Notes under the pieces: generated by a model
The model's input: the letters and a program-made list of their open reading frames with translations, nothing else
What the model was told of the DNA's origin: nothing
The model's database searches: none
Shown: positions 42,707 through 52,400 of the stretch, piece by piece
Position numbering within the stretch: the stretch's first letter is position 1
Layout: each line of letters opens with the position of its first letter
Program-made: the position numbers and the translations under genes
NCBI GenBank assembly: GCA_038748365.1
Contig: JBCDIZ010000013.1
Coordinates: forward strand, 4,728 to 68,727
From: Alterisphingorhabdus sp038748365
Lineage (GTDB): Bacteria > Pseudomonadota > Alphaproteobacteria > Sphingomonadales > Sphingomonadaceae
Length of the DNA: 64,000 nucleotides
Direction: 5' to 3'

Positions 42707-44080
42707 CTAAAAACTCATCTCGTCATAAATGCGGCCAAGATCACCGCCCCATTCGCCATGATAGCGATCAAGCAATTGCTGCGCCGGAGTCTTGCCGCTG
42801 GCCACGATGTCATGCAGCGGTTTGAGGAAACCGGTTTCATTATCACCACCGGTGTTAAGCCGGTTGCGGCTGGCAAGGCCTTGCGAGGCTATTTCCAGAA
42901 CCTCTGCGGCAATATCGCGCAGCACCCGACCATCGCCTAGCGGTGCATCAAAGCCGAGCTTGGGGACAGAATCGCGCAGCGTCTGCCGTGCTTCCATAGA
43001 CCAGTCTTTCACCAAATCCCATGCGGCATTGAGTGCGTTCTGGTCATAGAGCAGGCCGACCCAGAAAGCGGGCAGGGCGCATATACGGTTCCAAGGGCCA
43101 CCATCGGCACCACGCATCTCAAGAAAGGATTTGAGACGCACTTCGGGGAAAGCGGTGGAGAGATGGTCGTTCCAGTCGCTCATGGTTGGCCGTTCGCCAG
43201 GGAGAGCGGGGAGTTTACCTTCGAGGAAATCGCGAAAACTCTGGCCCGCCGCATCAATATATTGGCCGTCGCGATGGACAAAATACATCGGCACATCGAG
43301 CATATAGTCGACATAGCGCTGATAGCCAAAGCCATCTTCAAAGACGAATGGCAACATGCCGGTGCGGTGCGGATCGGTATCCGACCAGATATGGCTGCGA
43401 TAGGAGAGATAGCCATTGGGCTTGCCCTCGGTGAAGGGCGAGTTGGCGAACAGCGCAGTAGCCAGCGGTTGCAGTGCAAGCCCGACACGGAATTTCTGCG
43501 CCATATCGGCCTCGGACGAATAGTCGAGATTGACCTGAATGGTGCAGGTGCGCAGCATCATATCTAACCCTAAATTGCCCACTTTGGGCATATGGTTCAT
43601 CATGATTTTATAGCGCCCCTTGGGCATGACCGGCAGCTCGGCACGACTTTTATCGGGCCACATGCCCAACCCCAGAAAGCCCTTACTGGTCTTTTCGCCA
43701 ATGGCTTTGACCTGCTCCAGATGGCGGCCGGTTTCATTGCAGGTCTGATGCAGATTATCCAGCGGTGCCCCGGAGAGTTCCAGCTGCCCTGCGGGTTCCA
43801 GACTTACTGTGCCATCGGCACCGCGCATGGCGATGACGTTGCCATTTTCCTCAATCGGCTCCCAACCAAATTCGGTGAGAGCCATGAGCAGGTCCCGTAT
43901 GCCGCCGGGCTCATCATAGCTCGGGGCGTGCCGGTCCTGCCGACAGTAGACGAACTTCTCATGCTCGGTACCGATGCGCCATTGCTCTTTCGGCTTTGCG
44001 CCATTTTGCATGGGCTCGCAAAGTTGCGCGATATTCTCGATGACCGGGCTGTTGCCGTCTTCAACCGTTTTCGTGCTCAT
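42707..44080 (-). CDS. gshA: Glutamate-cysteine ligase (plant/alphaproteobacterial type)
   Basis: The 457-residue enzyme makes gamma-glutamylcysteine, the first step of glutathione synthesis. It has RIGTEHEKFVYCR near residue 36, AMRGADGTVSLEPAGQLELSG in the glutamate site, MPKVGNLGLDMMLRTCTIQVNLDY, and the SGF/NPSF-like substrate segments of the GCS2 fold related to plant GSH1. Start at MSTKTVE. The usual partner rsmE lies upstream on the same strand but is separated by the + strand gene at 44199. Confidence 0.93.
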   Translation of the reverse strand: MSTKTVEDGNSPVIENIAQLCEPMQNGAKPKEQWRIGTEHEKFVYCRQDRHAPSYDEPGGIRDLLMALTEFGWEPIEENGNVIAMRGADGTVSLEPAGQLELSGAPLDNLHQTCNETGRHLEQVKAIGEKTSKGFLGLGMWPDKSRAELPVMPKGRYKIMMNHMPKVGNLGLDMMLRTCTIQVNLDYSSEADMAQKFRVGLALQPLATALFANSPFTEGKPNGYLSYRSHIWSDTDPHRTGMLPFVFEDGFGYQRYVDYMLDVPMYFVHRDGQYIDAAGQSFRDFLEGKLPALPGERPTMSDWNDHLSTAFPEVRLKSFLEMRGADGGPWNRICALPAFWVGLLYDQNALNAAWDLVKDWSMEARQTLRDSVPKLGFDAPLGDGRVLRDIAAEVLEIASQGLASRNRLNTGGDNETGFLKPLHDIVASGKTPAQQLLDRYHGEWGGDLGRIYDEMSF

Positions 44081-44198
44081 GCGCCAGCCATTACGGAGCA
44101 AAGGCGCTGCTTGCCAGCAATTTTTGCTTCACGGCCTGAGCGCATAGCTATCTTATTGCTGTTTCAAGATTATCATTAACGCTAACGGGCCTTTAACC

Positions 44199-45470
44199 AT
44201 GATCGCCTATAGCGACCTCATGCGTTTTCTCTCTGCCCGCACGGCATGGCACTATGCCGCCAGAACCATAGCTGTAACTGCCCTTGGCAGCGCGATGATG
44301 CTCGCCGCAAATCCGGCATGGGCGCAGACCAGTTGTGGTGCGAACAACCTCTATACGCTGGACTGGGACAATGAATCGACCGGACCGACAGGAACGGGCA
44401 CCCAGAACTATACAGCGACCAGCCTGGCCGGGAATAGCCAGACAGTCAGGCTGAGTTATAATGGTGACACGGCGGATCTGGGCACAATAAATTTCGGTGG
44501 AAGCGCTGGCACTATCACCACGCCCTATATCGGCGTAGTCAATACCGGAGGCATTGGCGCCACTGAGCAGACGTTAAGTATCGGAGCGATTTTTGACTCT
44601 TTTCAGAGCAATATTGACAGCAGCAATGACGCGGTCGGCATAAGGCTGACATTTGCGGAGCCGGTGCGTGAGGCATTTTTCACGATCCTGGATATTGACC
44701 TTGCTGCCGGACAGTTTCGCGACTGGGTGCAGATCACAGGGTTTAATGGCGCCACAGCCGTGACACCGCGCATAGATTCACCCTTTGGCCGCAATAACCA
44801 GACCAATCCGGGCCAGACAGCGCCGGGCACTGCCTTTATCGGGCCATTTACCGGCGCGGCCAGCTTTGATGATCGGTCGGTCGTGGGTAATAGCGGCGCT
44901 TCGGATAATGACCAGAATCTTGGCAATATTGCTGTCACCTTCTCACAAGCTGTGACCAGTATTGAAATACGCTATGCCAATGGCCCAGCGGCGTTTTCCT
45001 CCGGCACGCCCGGGCAACAGGCGATTGCGCTGCATGACATCAACTATTGCACCTTTCCCAATCTTTCGGTGACCAAGGTGTCCGCGTCGTTTGAGACCAG
45101 CGGCGTGAACCGCTTTCGCCTGCCGCAAACCGATGTGATCTACACCATCAATGTCACCAATGAGGGCGGCAGTCGCGTCGATAGCGGTTCTGCTACCGTC
45201 ATTGATACGCTTCCACCCAATGTCACCTTTTTCAATGGTGACTTTAACGGCGGCGCCACGGGAAGCGATAACTTCGCTTTTACACCGGGAGCTTCGGGCC
45301 TGACGCTGAATGCAGGCAATGTCAGCTATTCCAATGATGGCGGTGCGACGTTCAATTACACACCGATAGCCGGTTATGATCCCGCCGTAGATGCTATCCG
45401 TTTCGTGCCTCAGGGTGCGATGGAAGGTGACAGCAATTTTTCGATCCAGTTCCGCGCGCGGATCGAGTAG
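44199..45470 (+). CDS. Exported surface protein with a DUF11-type repeat domain
   Basis: The protein has 423 residues. A signal peptide ends near PAWAQ (about 42). A beta-rich, Gly/Thr/Asn-rich region (about 45-285) resembling a carbohydrate-binding or lectin-like fold follows, then a DUF11-type Ig-like domain (about 290-420) opening LSVTKVSASFE with YTINVTNEGG and IDTLPPNVTF. Such proteins are secreted or cell-surface. I cannot name its ligand. It ends three bases from the convergent rsmE stop. An internal start at 44220 is possible. Confidence 0.78.
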   Translation: MIAYSDLMRFLSARTAWHYAARTIAVTALGSAMMLAANPAWAQTSCGANNLYTLDWDNESTGPTGTGTQNYTATSLAGNSQTVRLSYNGDTADLGTINFGGSAGTITTPYIGVVNTGGIGATEQTLSIGAIFDSFQSNIDSSNDAVGIRLTFAEPVREAFFTILDIDLAAGQFRDWVQITGFNGATAVTPRIDSPFGRNNQTNPGQTAPGTAFIGPFTGAASFDDRSVVGNSGASDNDQNLGNIAVTFSQAVTSIEIRYANGPAAFSSGTPGQQAIALHDINYCTFPNLSVTKVSASFETSGVNRFRLPQTDVIYTINVTNEGGSRVDSGSATVIDTLPPNVTFFNGDFNGGATGSDNFAFTPGASGLTLNAGNVSYSNDGGATFNYTPIAGYDPAVDAIRFVPQGAMEGDSNFSIQFRARIE

Positions 45471-45473
45471 GAC

Positions 45474-46244
45474 TTAGATTTGCGGTGTCCAATCGCCGCG
45501 ACCGGACATCCACAGGCTGATCGCGGCCAGTGCGGCGGTTTCCGCGCGCAATATGCGCGGACCGAGCGATACGAGAACCGATTGCGGATGCTGTCGGATC
45601 ATCCGGTTCTCGCTATCGGTAAAGCCGCCTTCCGGGCCGATAAGGATCGCCGCTGGACCCGGATTGTCGACCAGCGCCTTACGGAACGAGCCTTCGCCCT
45701 GCTCGAAAAGTCGTTCATTGGCAAAAAATAGATGCCGCCCCTCGGGCCATTGCGCGAGCATATCAGACAGGTCCTGTATCTCGGCCAGTGAGGGCAGTGC
45801 GGTGCGCTCGCATTGTTCTGCTGCCTCGATCATATGCGCTTCGAGCTTTTCCATGCGGATGCGGTCGCTGATTGTGCGCTCGGTGCGCACCGGACAAAAG
45901 CGGTCAATGCCCAGCTCGCAGGCTTTCTCTGCCATAAAATGCCAGCGCTCTTTCTTAATCGGCGCAGCGCAGAGCCAGAGATCGGGAACACTCTCGCGCT
46001 CGCGCGTCCATTCTTCGATAATGACCGTAACTGCGCCTTTTTTTGCTTCGGTAATGCTGGCGAGATATTCGCCGGTGTCATTGTCGAACAGCATCACCTG
46101 CGCATCCACACCCAAACGCATCACATTGGCGAGATAATGGCCATGCTTGTCATCAAGCACCATCTCGTTACCGACCGATAGCTCGCGATCGGCAACATAA
46201 AGCCGTGGTAGCGATTTGGGCGGCCAGGCGGGTGTAGCGGGCAT
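45474..46244 (-). CDS. rsmE: 16S rRNA (uracil-1498-N3)-methyltransferase
   Basis: The protein has 256 residues from ATG 46244, which has GAGGAAG eight bases upstream; the GTG at 46259 lies inside that Shine-Dalgarno. A PUA-like N-terminus (HYLANVMRLGVDAQVMLFD) precedes the SPOUT domain with ILIGPEGGFTDSE and SLGPRILRAETAAL. It methylates U1498 of 16S rRNA. Divergent from ubiA with a family A repeat between. Confidence 0.94.
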   Translation of the reverse strand: MPATPAWPPKSLPRLYVADRELSVGNEMVLDDKHGHYLANVMRLGVDAQVMLFDNDTGEYLASITEAKKGAVTVIIEEWTRERESVPDLWLCAAPIKKERWHFMAEKACELGIDRFCPVRTERTISDRIRMEKLEAHMIEAAEQCERTALPSLAEIQDLSDMLAQWPEGRHLFFANERLFEQGEGSFRKALVDNPGPAAILIGPEGGFTDSENRMIRQHPQSVLVSLGPRILRAETAALAAISLWMSGRGDWTPQI

Positions 46245-46271
46245 GGTTTTCTTCCTCACCGTTCCAAAAGA

Positions 46272-46355
46272 CCGTTAGGGCTGAGCTTGTCGAAGCCCGT
46301 TTCTCGGCTCGGTGCTATATTGAAAAACGCCCTTCGACAAGCTCAGGGCTAACGG
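46272..46355. repeat. Family A palindromic repeat between rsmE and ubiA
   Basis: CCGTTAGGGCTGAGCTTGTC and CAAGCTCAGGGCTAACGG form a long stem. It fills the divergent gap and ends 14 bases before the ubiA ATG. Confidence 0.8.
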
Positions 46356-46369
46356 TTATGGGAGAGGGC

Positions 46370-47296
46370 ATGCCCAGCGAAAGCAACAGTCTCCATAGTG
46401 CAACTCCCGACAGCGAATATCTCGGCTTGATGGGTCTCCTGCCTGATATGGCGCGACCTTATGCATTACTGGCGCGGTTTGACCGGCCGATTGGCTGGTG
46501 GTTGCTGTTCTGGCCCTGTGCCTTTGCCACCGCGTTGGCGGGCGATGTACGCGATCATTGGCCGCTGCTGCTCTGGTTCCTGCTCGGCAGTATCGCCATG
46601 CGCGGCGCGGGCTGTGTCTATAATGATATTGTTGATCGCGATCTTGATGCACAGGTGGCGCGCACCCGCAGCCGCCCCTTGCCCAGCGGCGCCGTCAGCC
46701 TGCGCGCGGCATGGATATGGCTGGTTGCGCTGTGTTTGATCGGGTTGATTGTGCTGCTGCAACTGCCGCTGCTGGCACAGGGCATTGCACTAGCCAGCCT
46801 CGCGCTGGTTGCGGCCTATCCGTTTATGAAGCGCATAACCTGGTGGCCCCAAGCCTGGCTCGGCATGGTGTTCAGCTGGGGAGCGCTGGTCGCCGGGGCC
46901 ACGGTGAGCAACGAGGTCTCGCTCATGACACTGGCGCTTTATGGCGGCTGCATATTCTGGGTCATCGGCTATGACACCATCTATGCGCTGCAGGATATCG
47001 AGGATGACGCGTTGGTCGGCATCCGCTCCAGCGCCCGCGCCATGGGTGGCTCGGTGCGTTTGGGGGTGCTGCTTTGCTATGTGGCTGCTATTGGTCTGTG
47101 GTGTTCTGCCTTCTGGCTCAAGCGTCCCGATCCGCTGGGTCTGGTCGCCCTGCTACCGGTGAGCCTGCATCTGCTGTGGCAGATCATTACGCTGCAACCC
47201 GATGACCCTGCGGACCCGTTGGCTAAATTCCGCTCCAACCGTAATGCTGGTCTGCTGATGTTCCTCGCTTGCGCGACATTGGGGCTGGCGGGTTAA
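46370..47296 (+). CDS. ubiA: 4-hydroxybenzoate polyprenyltransferase
   Basis: The protein has about 308 residues with eight or nine transmembrane helices. It prenylates 4-hydroxybenzoate in ubiquinone synthesis. Both aspartate-rich motifs are intact: NDIVDRDLDAQVARTRSRPL near residue 82 and YALQDIEDDALVGIRSSA near 205. GGGAGAGG before ATG 46370 supports this start; the ATG at 46358 is inside the Shine-Dalgarno context and just after the repeat. Confidence 0.95.
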   Translation: MPSESNSLHSATPDSEYLGLMGLLPDMARPYALLARFDRPIGWWLLFWPCAFATALAGDVRDHWPLLLWFLLGSIAMRGAGCVYNDIVDRDLDAQVARTRSRPLPSGAVSLRAAWIWLVALCLIGLIVLLQLPLLAQGIALASLALVAAYPFMKRITWWPQAWLGMVFSWGALVAGATVSNEVSLMTLALYGGCIFWVIGYDTIYALQDIEDDALVGIRSSARAMGGSVRLGVLLCYVAAIGLWCSAFWLKRPDPLGLVALLPVSLHLLWQIITLQPDDPADPLAKFRSNRNAGLLMFLACATLGLAG

Positions 47297-47357
47297 CTTC
47301 TCCCAATTCAGATGTTTATCGCCTCGAAATCACCATTTCGCGTGATATAAGGCGGTT

Positions 47358-48434
47358 ATGACGAACACCCTATTGGCGTCCTTGACAATGATGGCAGCCG
47401 CTCAGCCGACGCAACCAGCGCCAGTGGAAACCGAACAAGCCGAGGAAAAGTCGGAAAAGGTGATGATCGGCTGGGAAGCTGGCGAGATCATTTGCAGCTC
47501 TGTTCCCGTCACCCCAGTCAACCTCTATCGTCCAATGAGCGATGTTATCGATAGACCGAAATCAGAAATCTTTCCGGTTATTTATACTTTCGAGATCGAT
47601 GCCACAGGCCGCACATTCGGGATCAGACGCATCTCCGAAAAGCGTCGACGCTCGCGGGATCAGGATATTGCCCCATCACTGGCGGCCTCGCAGTTTCCTG
47701 CTGGCACGGCGCATTCGGATTGTACGGTCATCTATCGGCCACAGACGAGCGAATTCAGCGAAACCGAGCTGTCCGATTTGATGCTCTATTCAATCATGCC
47801 TCTGTCTGTGTCTCTGCCGAAAGAGGGATCGGACCGAGTCTATGGCACCGGCAATTGTTATGACGATCCCCGACCGCAACCGCAAAGGCGGCTATTTCCT
47901 GATTTCCGTACTATGACCAAGACCAAAGGTGATCGCGACTGGGTGATGATTGCTTATGATATTGATGGCTCTGGCCGCACAACCAATGTGACATTGTTGT
48001 CCGGCACTCAAAATGCGGTGCTGGAAGAAGCCGGTCTGGAGGCGGTTGAGGGCAGCCGCTATTATGACGGAGGCAGGCAAGGTTGCCGTTATCATTACTG
48101 GCTTGGAGCCGAGACCATCCCGCCGCCGCAAGCGCCGGGGGAAGATGATTACCGGCCCGATGACGCCACTTGTCCTGTCAATCACCGATGGACCACCAAA
48201 CCAGCCTTGCGCTACCCCAAAGCCTATAATCGCCGGTCGATAGAGGGCTGGGCGTTTATCACCTATGATATCACTGAGTCGGGCGAACTGGAGAATATTG
48301 CGATAGCCGACAGCCAGCCGACAGAGGATTTCGGTTTTCAGGCGTCTTTGCTCATGCGCAACGCCAAGGCGATTACTGATGAGGCGGTGACCGGCTGTGT
48401 TCTGAAGACCCGTTTCCGGATCCCGAAGAAATAG
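47358..48434 (+). CDS. Protein with repeated TonB C-terminal-like modules
   Basis: The protein has 358 residues with a short hydrophobic N-terminus (MTNTLLASLTMMAAA) that may be a signal peptide. Three segments share the TonB_C rhythm: FEIDATGRTFGIRRI (about 75-90), IAYDIDGSGRTTNVTLLSG (about 195-213) and ITYDITESGELENIAIADS (about 298-316). It lacks the N-terminal anchor and proline-rich spacer of a true TonB, and has scattered paired cysteines. Function unknown; it could bind TonB-box or other peptides in the periplasm. Confidence 0.65.
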   Translation: MTNTLLASLTMMAAAQPTQPAPVETEQAEEKSEKVMIGWEAGEIICSSVPVTPVNLYRPMSDVIDRPKSEIFPVIYTFEIDATGRTFGIRRISEKRRRSRDQDIAPSLAASQFPAGTAHSDCTVIYRPQTSEFSETELSDLMLYSIMPLSVSLPKEGSDRVYGTGNCYDDPRPQPQRRLFPDFRTMTKTKGDRDWVMIAYDIDGSGRTTNVTLLSGTQNAVLEEAGLEAVEGSRYYDGGRQGCRYHYWLGAETIPPPQAPGEDDYRPDDATCPVNHRWTTKPALRYPKAYNRRSIEGWAFITYDITESGELENIAIADSQPTEDFGFQASLLMRNAKAITDEAVTGCVLKTRFRIPKK

Positions 48435-48540
48435 AGCAGGGCAACAAAATCTTTAGCCGCGCCAAGAGGGAAAGATTGGCCTTGTCGCGATCTGCCTCTA
48501 TCTAGTCTTGCAAAACAGCAGCTTGATAGGAGTCGTGACC

Positions 48541-49425
48541 ATGTCAGAAGCCGAATATGTCCCACCGAAAATCTGGACCTGGGACAGTGAGAGTGGCGGG
48601 CGTTTTGCCAGCATCAACCGGCCAATTGCCGGCGCGACGCATGACAAGGAATTGCCGATCGGCAAGCATCCCTATCAGCTCTATTCGCTCGGCACGCCCA
48701 ATGGCGTCAAAGCGACAGTGATGCTGGAGGAGCTTCTGGCGGCGGGCCATAGTGGCGCTGAATATGATGCCTGGTTGATCAATATTCAGGAAGGCGACCA
48801 GTTTGGCAGCGACTTTGTTGCGATCAACCCCAATAGCAAAATCCCGGCAATGATGGACCGCAGCGGCGATGCACCGGTGCGGGTGTTTGAGTCGGCCTCA
48901 ATCCTGTTCCATCTCGCTGAGAAATTCGGCGCGTTTTTGCCTACCTCTGGCCCAGTGCGCACCGAGGTGATGAACTGGGTATTCTGGCAAATGGGCAGCG
49001 CGCCTTATCTTGGTGGCGGCTTTGGTCATTTCTATGCCTATGCACCGAGCAAGATGGAGTATCCGATCAACCGCTTCGCCATGGAGGTGAAACGGCAAAT
49101 GGATGTGCTCGATCGGCAGCTGGCGGACAATGAGTTTATCGCGGGCAGCGAATACACCATCGCCGATATCGCCATCTTCCCCTGGTATGGCGCGCTCGCC
49201 ATGGGCCTGCTCTACAGCGCAGGCGAGTTTCTGCAGGTGGAGAGCTATGAACATGTCCAGCGCTGGAGCAAGATGCTCGTCGAACGCCCGGCGGTAAAAC
49301 GCGGCAAAATGGTCAACCGCCCCTTTGGCGACCCCTCCGAGCAGTTGCTCGAGCGCCATGATGCCAGCGACTTTGACCTGCGCACACAGGACAAGTTGGG
49401 CGGGGAGAGCCCGGAGGCGGTTTGA
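48541..49425 (+). CDS. yghU: Glutathione S-transferase, YghU-type disulphide reductase
   Basis: The protein has about 294 residues from ATG 48541, preceded by AGGAG. It shows the YghU/YfcG pattern: IWTWDSESGGRFASINRPIAGATHDKELP before the thioredoxin-like domain, LGTPNGVKATVMLEELL with the Thr/Asn that bind glutathione, and a helical C-terminus with YTIADIAIFPWYG. These enzymes reduce disulphides using two bound glutathiones. Stop codons abut those of convergent smc. Confidence 0.9.
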   Translation: MSEAEYVPPKIWTWDSESGGRFASINRPIAGATHDKELPIGKHPYQLYSLGTPNGVKATVMLEELLAAGHSGAEYDAWLINIQEGDQFGSDFVAINPNSKIPAMMDRSGDAPVRVFESASILFHLAEKFGAFLPTSGPVRTEVMNWVFWQMGSAPYLGGGFGHFYAYAPSKMEYPINRFAMEVKRQMDVLDRQLADNEFIAGSEYTIADIAIFPWYGALAMGLLYSAGEFLQVESYEHVQRWSKMLVERPAVKRGKMVNRPFGDPSEQLLERHDASDFDLRTQDKLGGESPEAV

Positions 49426-52400
49426 TCACTCTGCCGCGAGCAATTCCTCGGCACCGCCTAGATCGACCGAGACCAGGCGGCTGATCCCCTTCTCGATCAT
49501 CGTCACGCCGAATAGCCGGTGCATGCGGCTCATGGTGACGGCGTTATGGGTGACGATAAGATAGCGGGTATCGGTCTCGCGGGTCATCTGGTCGAGCAGG
49601 TCGCAAAAGCGGTCGATATTGGCGTCATCCAGCGGCGCATCAACCTCGTCGAGAACGCAGATTGGCGCCGGGTTTGTCAGGAACAGCGCGAAGATCAGCG
49701 CCACCGCGGTCAACGCCTGTTCGCCGCCCGATAGCAGGGTGAGGGAAGCAAGCTTCTTGCCCGGCGGTTGTGCCATGATTTCGAGCCCCGCCTCAAGCGG
49801 ATCGTCGCTGTCGATCATCGCGAGATGCGCCTTACCGCCATTGAACAGCCGCACAAACAGCCGCTGGAAATGGTTATCGACTTCCTCAAACGCGGCGCGC
49901 AGTCGGGCGCGGCCCTCGCGGTTGAGACTACCGATCGAGCCGCGCAGCTCGGCAATTGCGGTGATCAACTCGTCATGTTCTTCGCGCGCTCTGGCGGTTT
50001 CCATCGCCAGTTCCTCCAGCTCATCAGCGGCAACCAGATTTACCGGGCCGATCCGCTCGCGCGAAGCTGTTAACCGGTCGAGCTCGGCGGATTCGGCATC
50101 TGCATCGCCGACATCATCCTCGTCAAAATCGCAGGTCTCGGGCAGCAGCGGCGGCGAGCAGGAAAAACGCTCGCCTGAGATGCGGCCCATTTCGACCCGG
50201 CGCATATCGGCATTTTCTGACCTTGTGAGCGCGGCGGCACGGCCTTCACGCGCCTGTGCCAGTGCCTCGCCGACATCGCGGCTGGTTGTCTCGGCCTCGG
50301 TGACGGCGGCTTCAGCACTGTTGAGCGTGGCGATATTACGGCTCAGTGTGGCGTCAATCTCGGCGCGGTTCTGCTCGGCTTCGGTTATGCCTTTGGCCAG
50401 TTTTTCCGGCTGCTCGGCGATGCGCTGTTGCTCGGCGGCAATCTCGCTTTCGCGCTGGGTGAGTTGCTGCAAGCGTTGGTCAGCCTCACCCGAACGCGCC
50501 TGCCAACCACGGATCTCGGCCTTGATCACCGCCAGCCGTTCGCGGGTTTGTGCCGCCTGCTGATCGCTCGCTGCTAATTCCGCCTGCGCCTTTTGCAGCG
50601 CGGTCCGCATCGCCTCGCTCTGCTGTTCCATCTCGGCCAGCCGCTGCTTTTGCGCTGCGCCATCGGGCAGTGCGGTGCGCGCCGCTTCCGCCTCGGCCAG
50701 CGCGGCCTTGGCATTGGTCATGGCGCTGGCGCTGCGTTCGCGCCGTTCGCTGAGATCGGCCAGCCGCTCGGCATTGCGCTGCCGGGCAAAGTCCGCCGCA
50801 TCACGGGCGCGCAGGGCTTGGCGATGCTCCTCATGTGCTTCCGCCCGTGCGGCCTCGGCGTCACGCGTCTTTTGCTGCGCACTCTCCAGCGCAGTTCGCG
50901 CTTCCGTCAAAGCGGTTTCATGCGCGCCAATCGCGGCCTCATGCTCGGCAATAATGGCTTTCAGTTCGGTCAGGCGATTGGCCCGCTCCAACCGCTCTGC
51001 TGCACTCGATTGTTCGCCGCGCGCGGCATAACCATCCCAACGGCGCAGCGCGCCATTGCGTGTCACCAGCCTCTGCCCCGGGGCAAGCGGCTGACCGGTG
51101 TCGCTGTCGCACACCAATATCGCATCCAGCCGCGCCGCCAGCGCTGCCGGAGCTTTCACATGATCGGAAAGCCGGGTGCAGCCATCGGGCAGGGCATCCG
51201 GGGCAGCACTTGCCTGACCCGACCAATAGCGCGCATTATCGCCGCCTTGATCCGCCAGTGCCGCGCTTAGCGTATCGCCTAAAGCTGCCGCCAATGCGCG
51301 CTCATAGCCTTTATCGGCGCTGAGCTGATCGATCAGCTTGCTGCCGCTTTGGCGTTTGGCAAGGTCGCGTTCGAGCGCATCATGCTCTCGCTTAAACCCG
51401 TTCAGTTCGGCGCGTGCGGCGGAAAGGTCGGTCTCCGCCTGTTGCCGCTCTAGCTGCAAAGCGCTGCGCCGTTCCGCCAGCGCGTCAACATCGGCCTGCG
51501 CCTTACCGATCGCCTGTTCTGAGCTCTGACATTGCATCTCGGCCTGCTGCCATTGCTGTTCCAACGCATTGCCATCTTCCAGGGCAGCCTCAGCTTCAGC
51601 CAGTGCGGCGGCAGACCGTTCAGCATCAGCCATTTGCGATTGCGCATTGGTCAGCGCTGCTTCAGCAACGCGGATATCAGCCTCGATCCGCGCGGCATCA
51701 GCGCTGGCCCGGGCGAGTTCCACCTCGGTCTCGCGCACCGCGCGCTCGGCATTGTCGAACGCGACTTTGCGTTGCGGCAGATCGGCCTCAACCTGCTTGA
51801 TCCTATGACCAAGCTCTTCGGATTCGTCCTCAAGCTGTTTGAGCGCGGCAGCGGCATCATGGGTCAGCTTGTCCTCACGCGCCCTGTCCTGCGTAACGCG
51901 GTCAGCCTGTTGCTGAAGGTCAGATATCCGTGCCTGCACCCGGTCGCGCTCGGCGGTCAGCGTCGCCAGATGATGGGCCGCATCGCTGCTGCGCTGGCGC
52001 GCCTGTTCAACAGCGGTGCGGGCATCGGCGAGGGCGCGGGTGGCTTCATTCTGTTTGGTCTGCGCCGTTTCGAGCGCCGCCTGTCCCTCGGATACGCGCG
52101 CCTCTGCTGCCTCGGCTTCGGCACGTGCCTGCTTTGCGGTCTCCGCTGCCAAGCGCCAGCGGGCGAAGATCAGCCGTCCTTCGGCAGTGCGGATTTGCTC
52201 GGTGAGTTTTTTGTATCTCTCCGCTGCGCGCGCCTGTTTCTGCAGATGCGCCGCGCGGGCATCCTGATCGGCCAGAATATCCTCCAGCCGTGCCATATTG
52301 GTTTCCGCAGCGCGCAGCTTTTGTTCGGCATCCTTCCGCCGCACGTGCAGCCCGGAAATGCCTGCCGCTTCCTCAAGCATCTGGCGGCGTTCTGTCGGTT

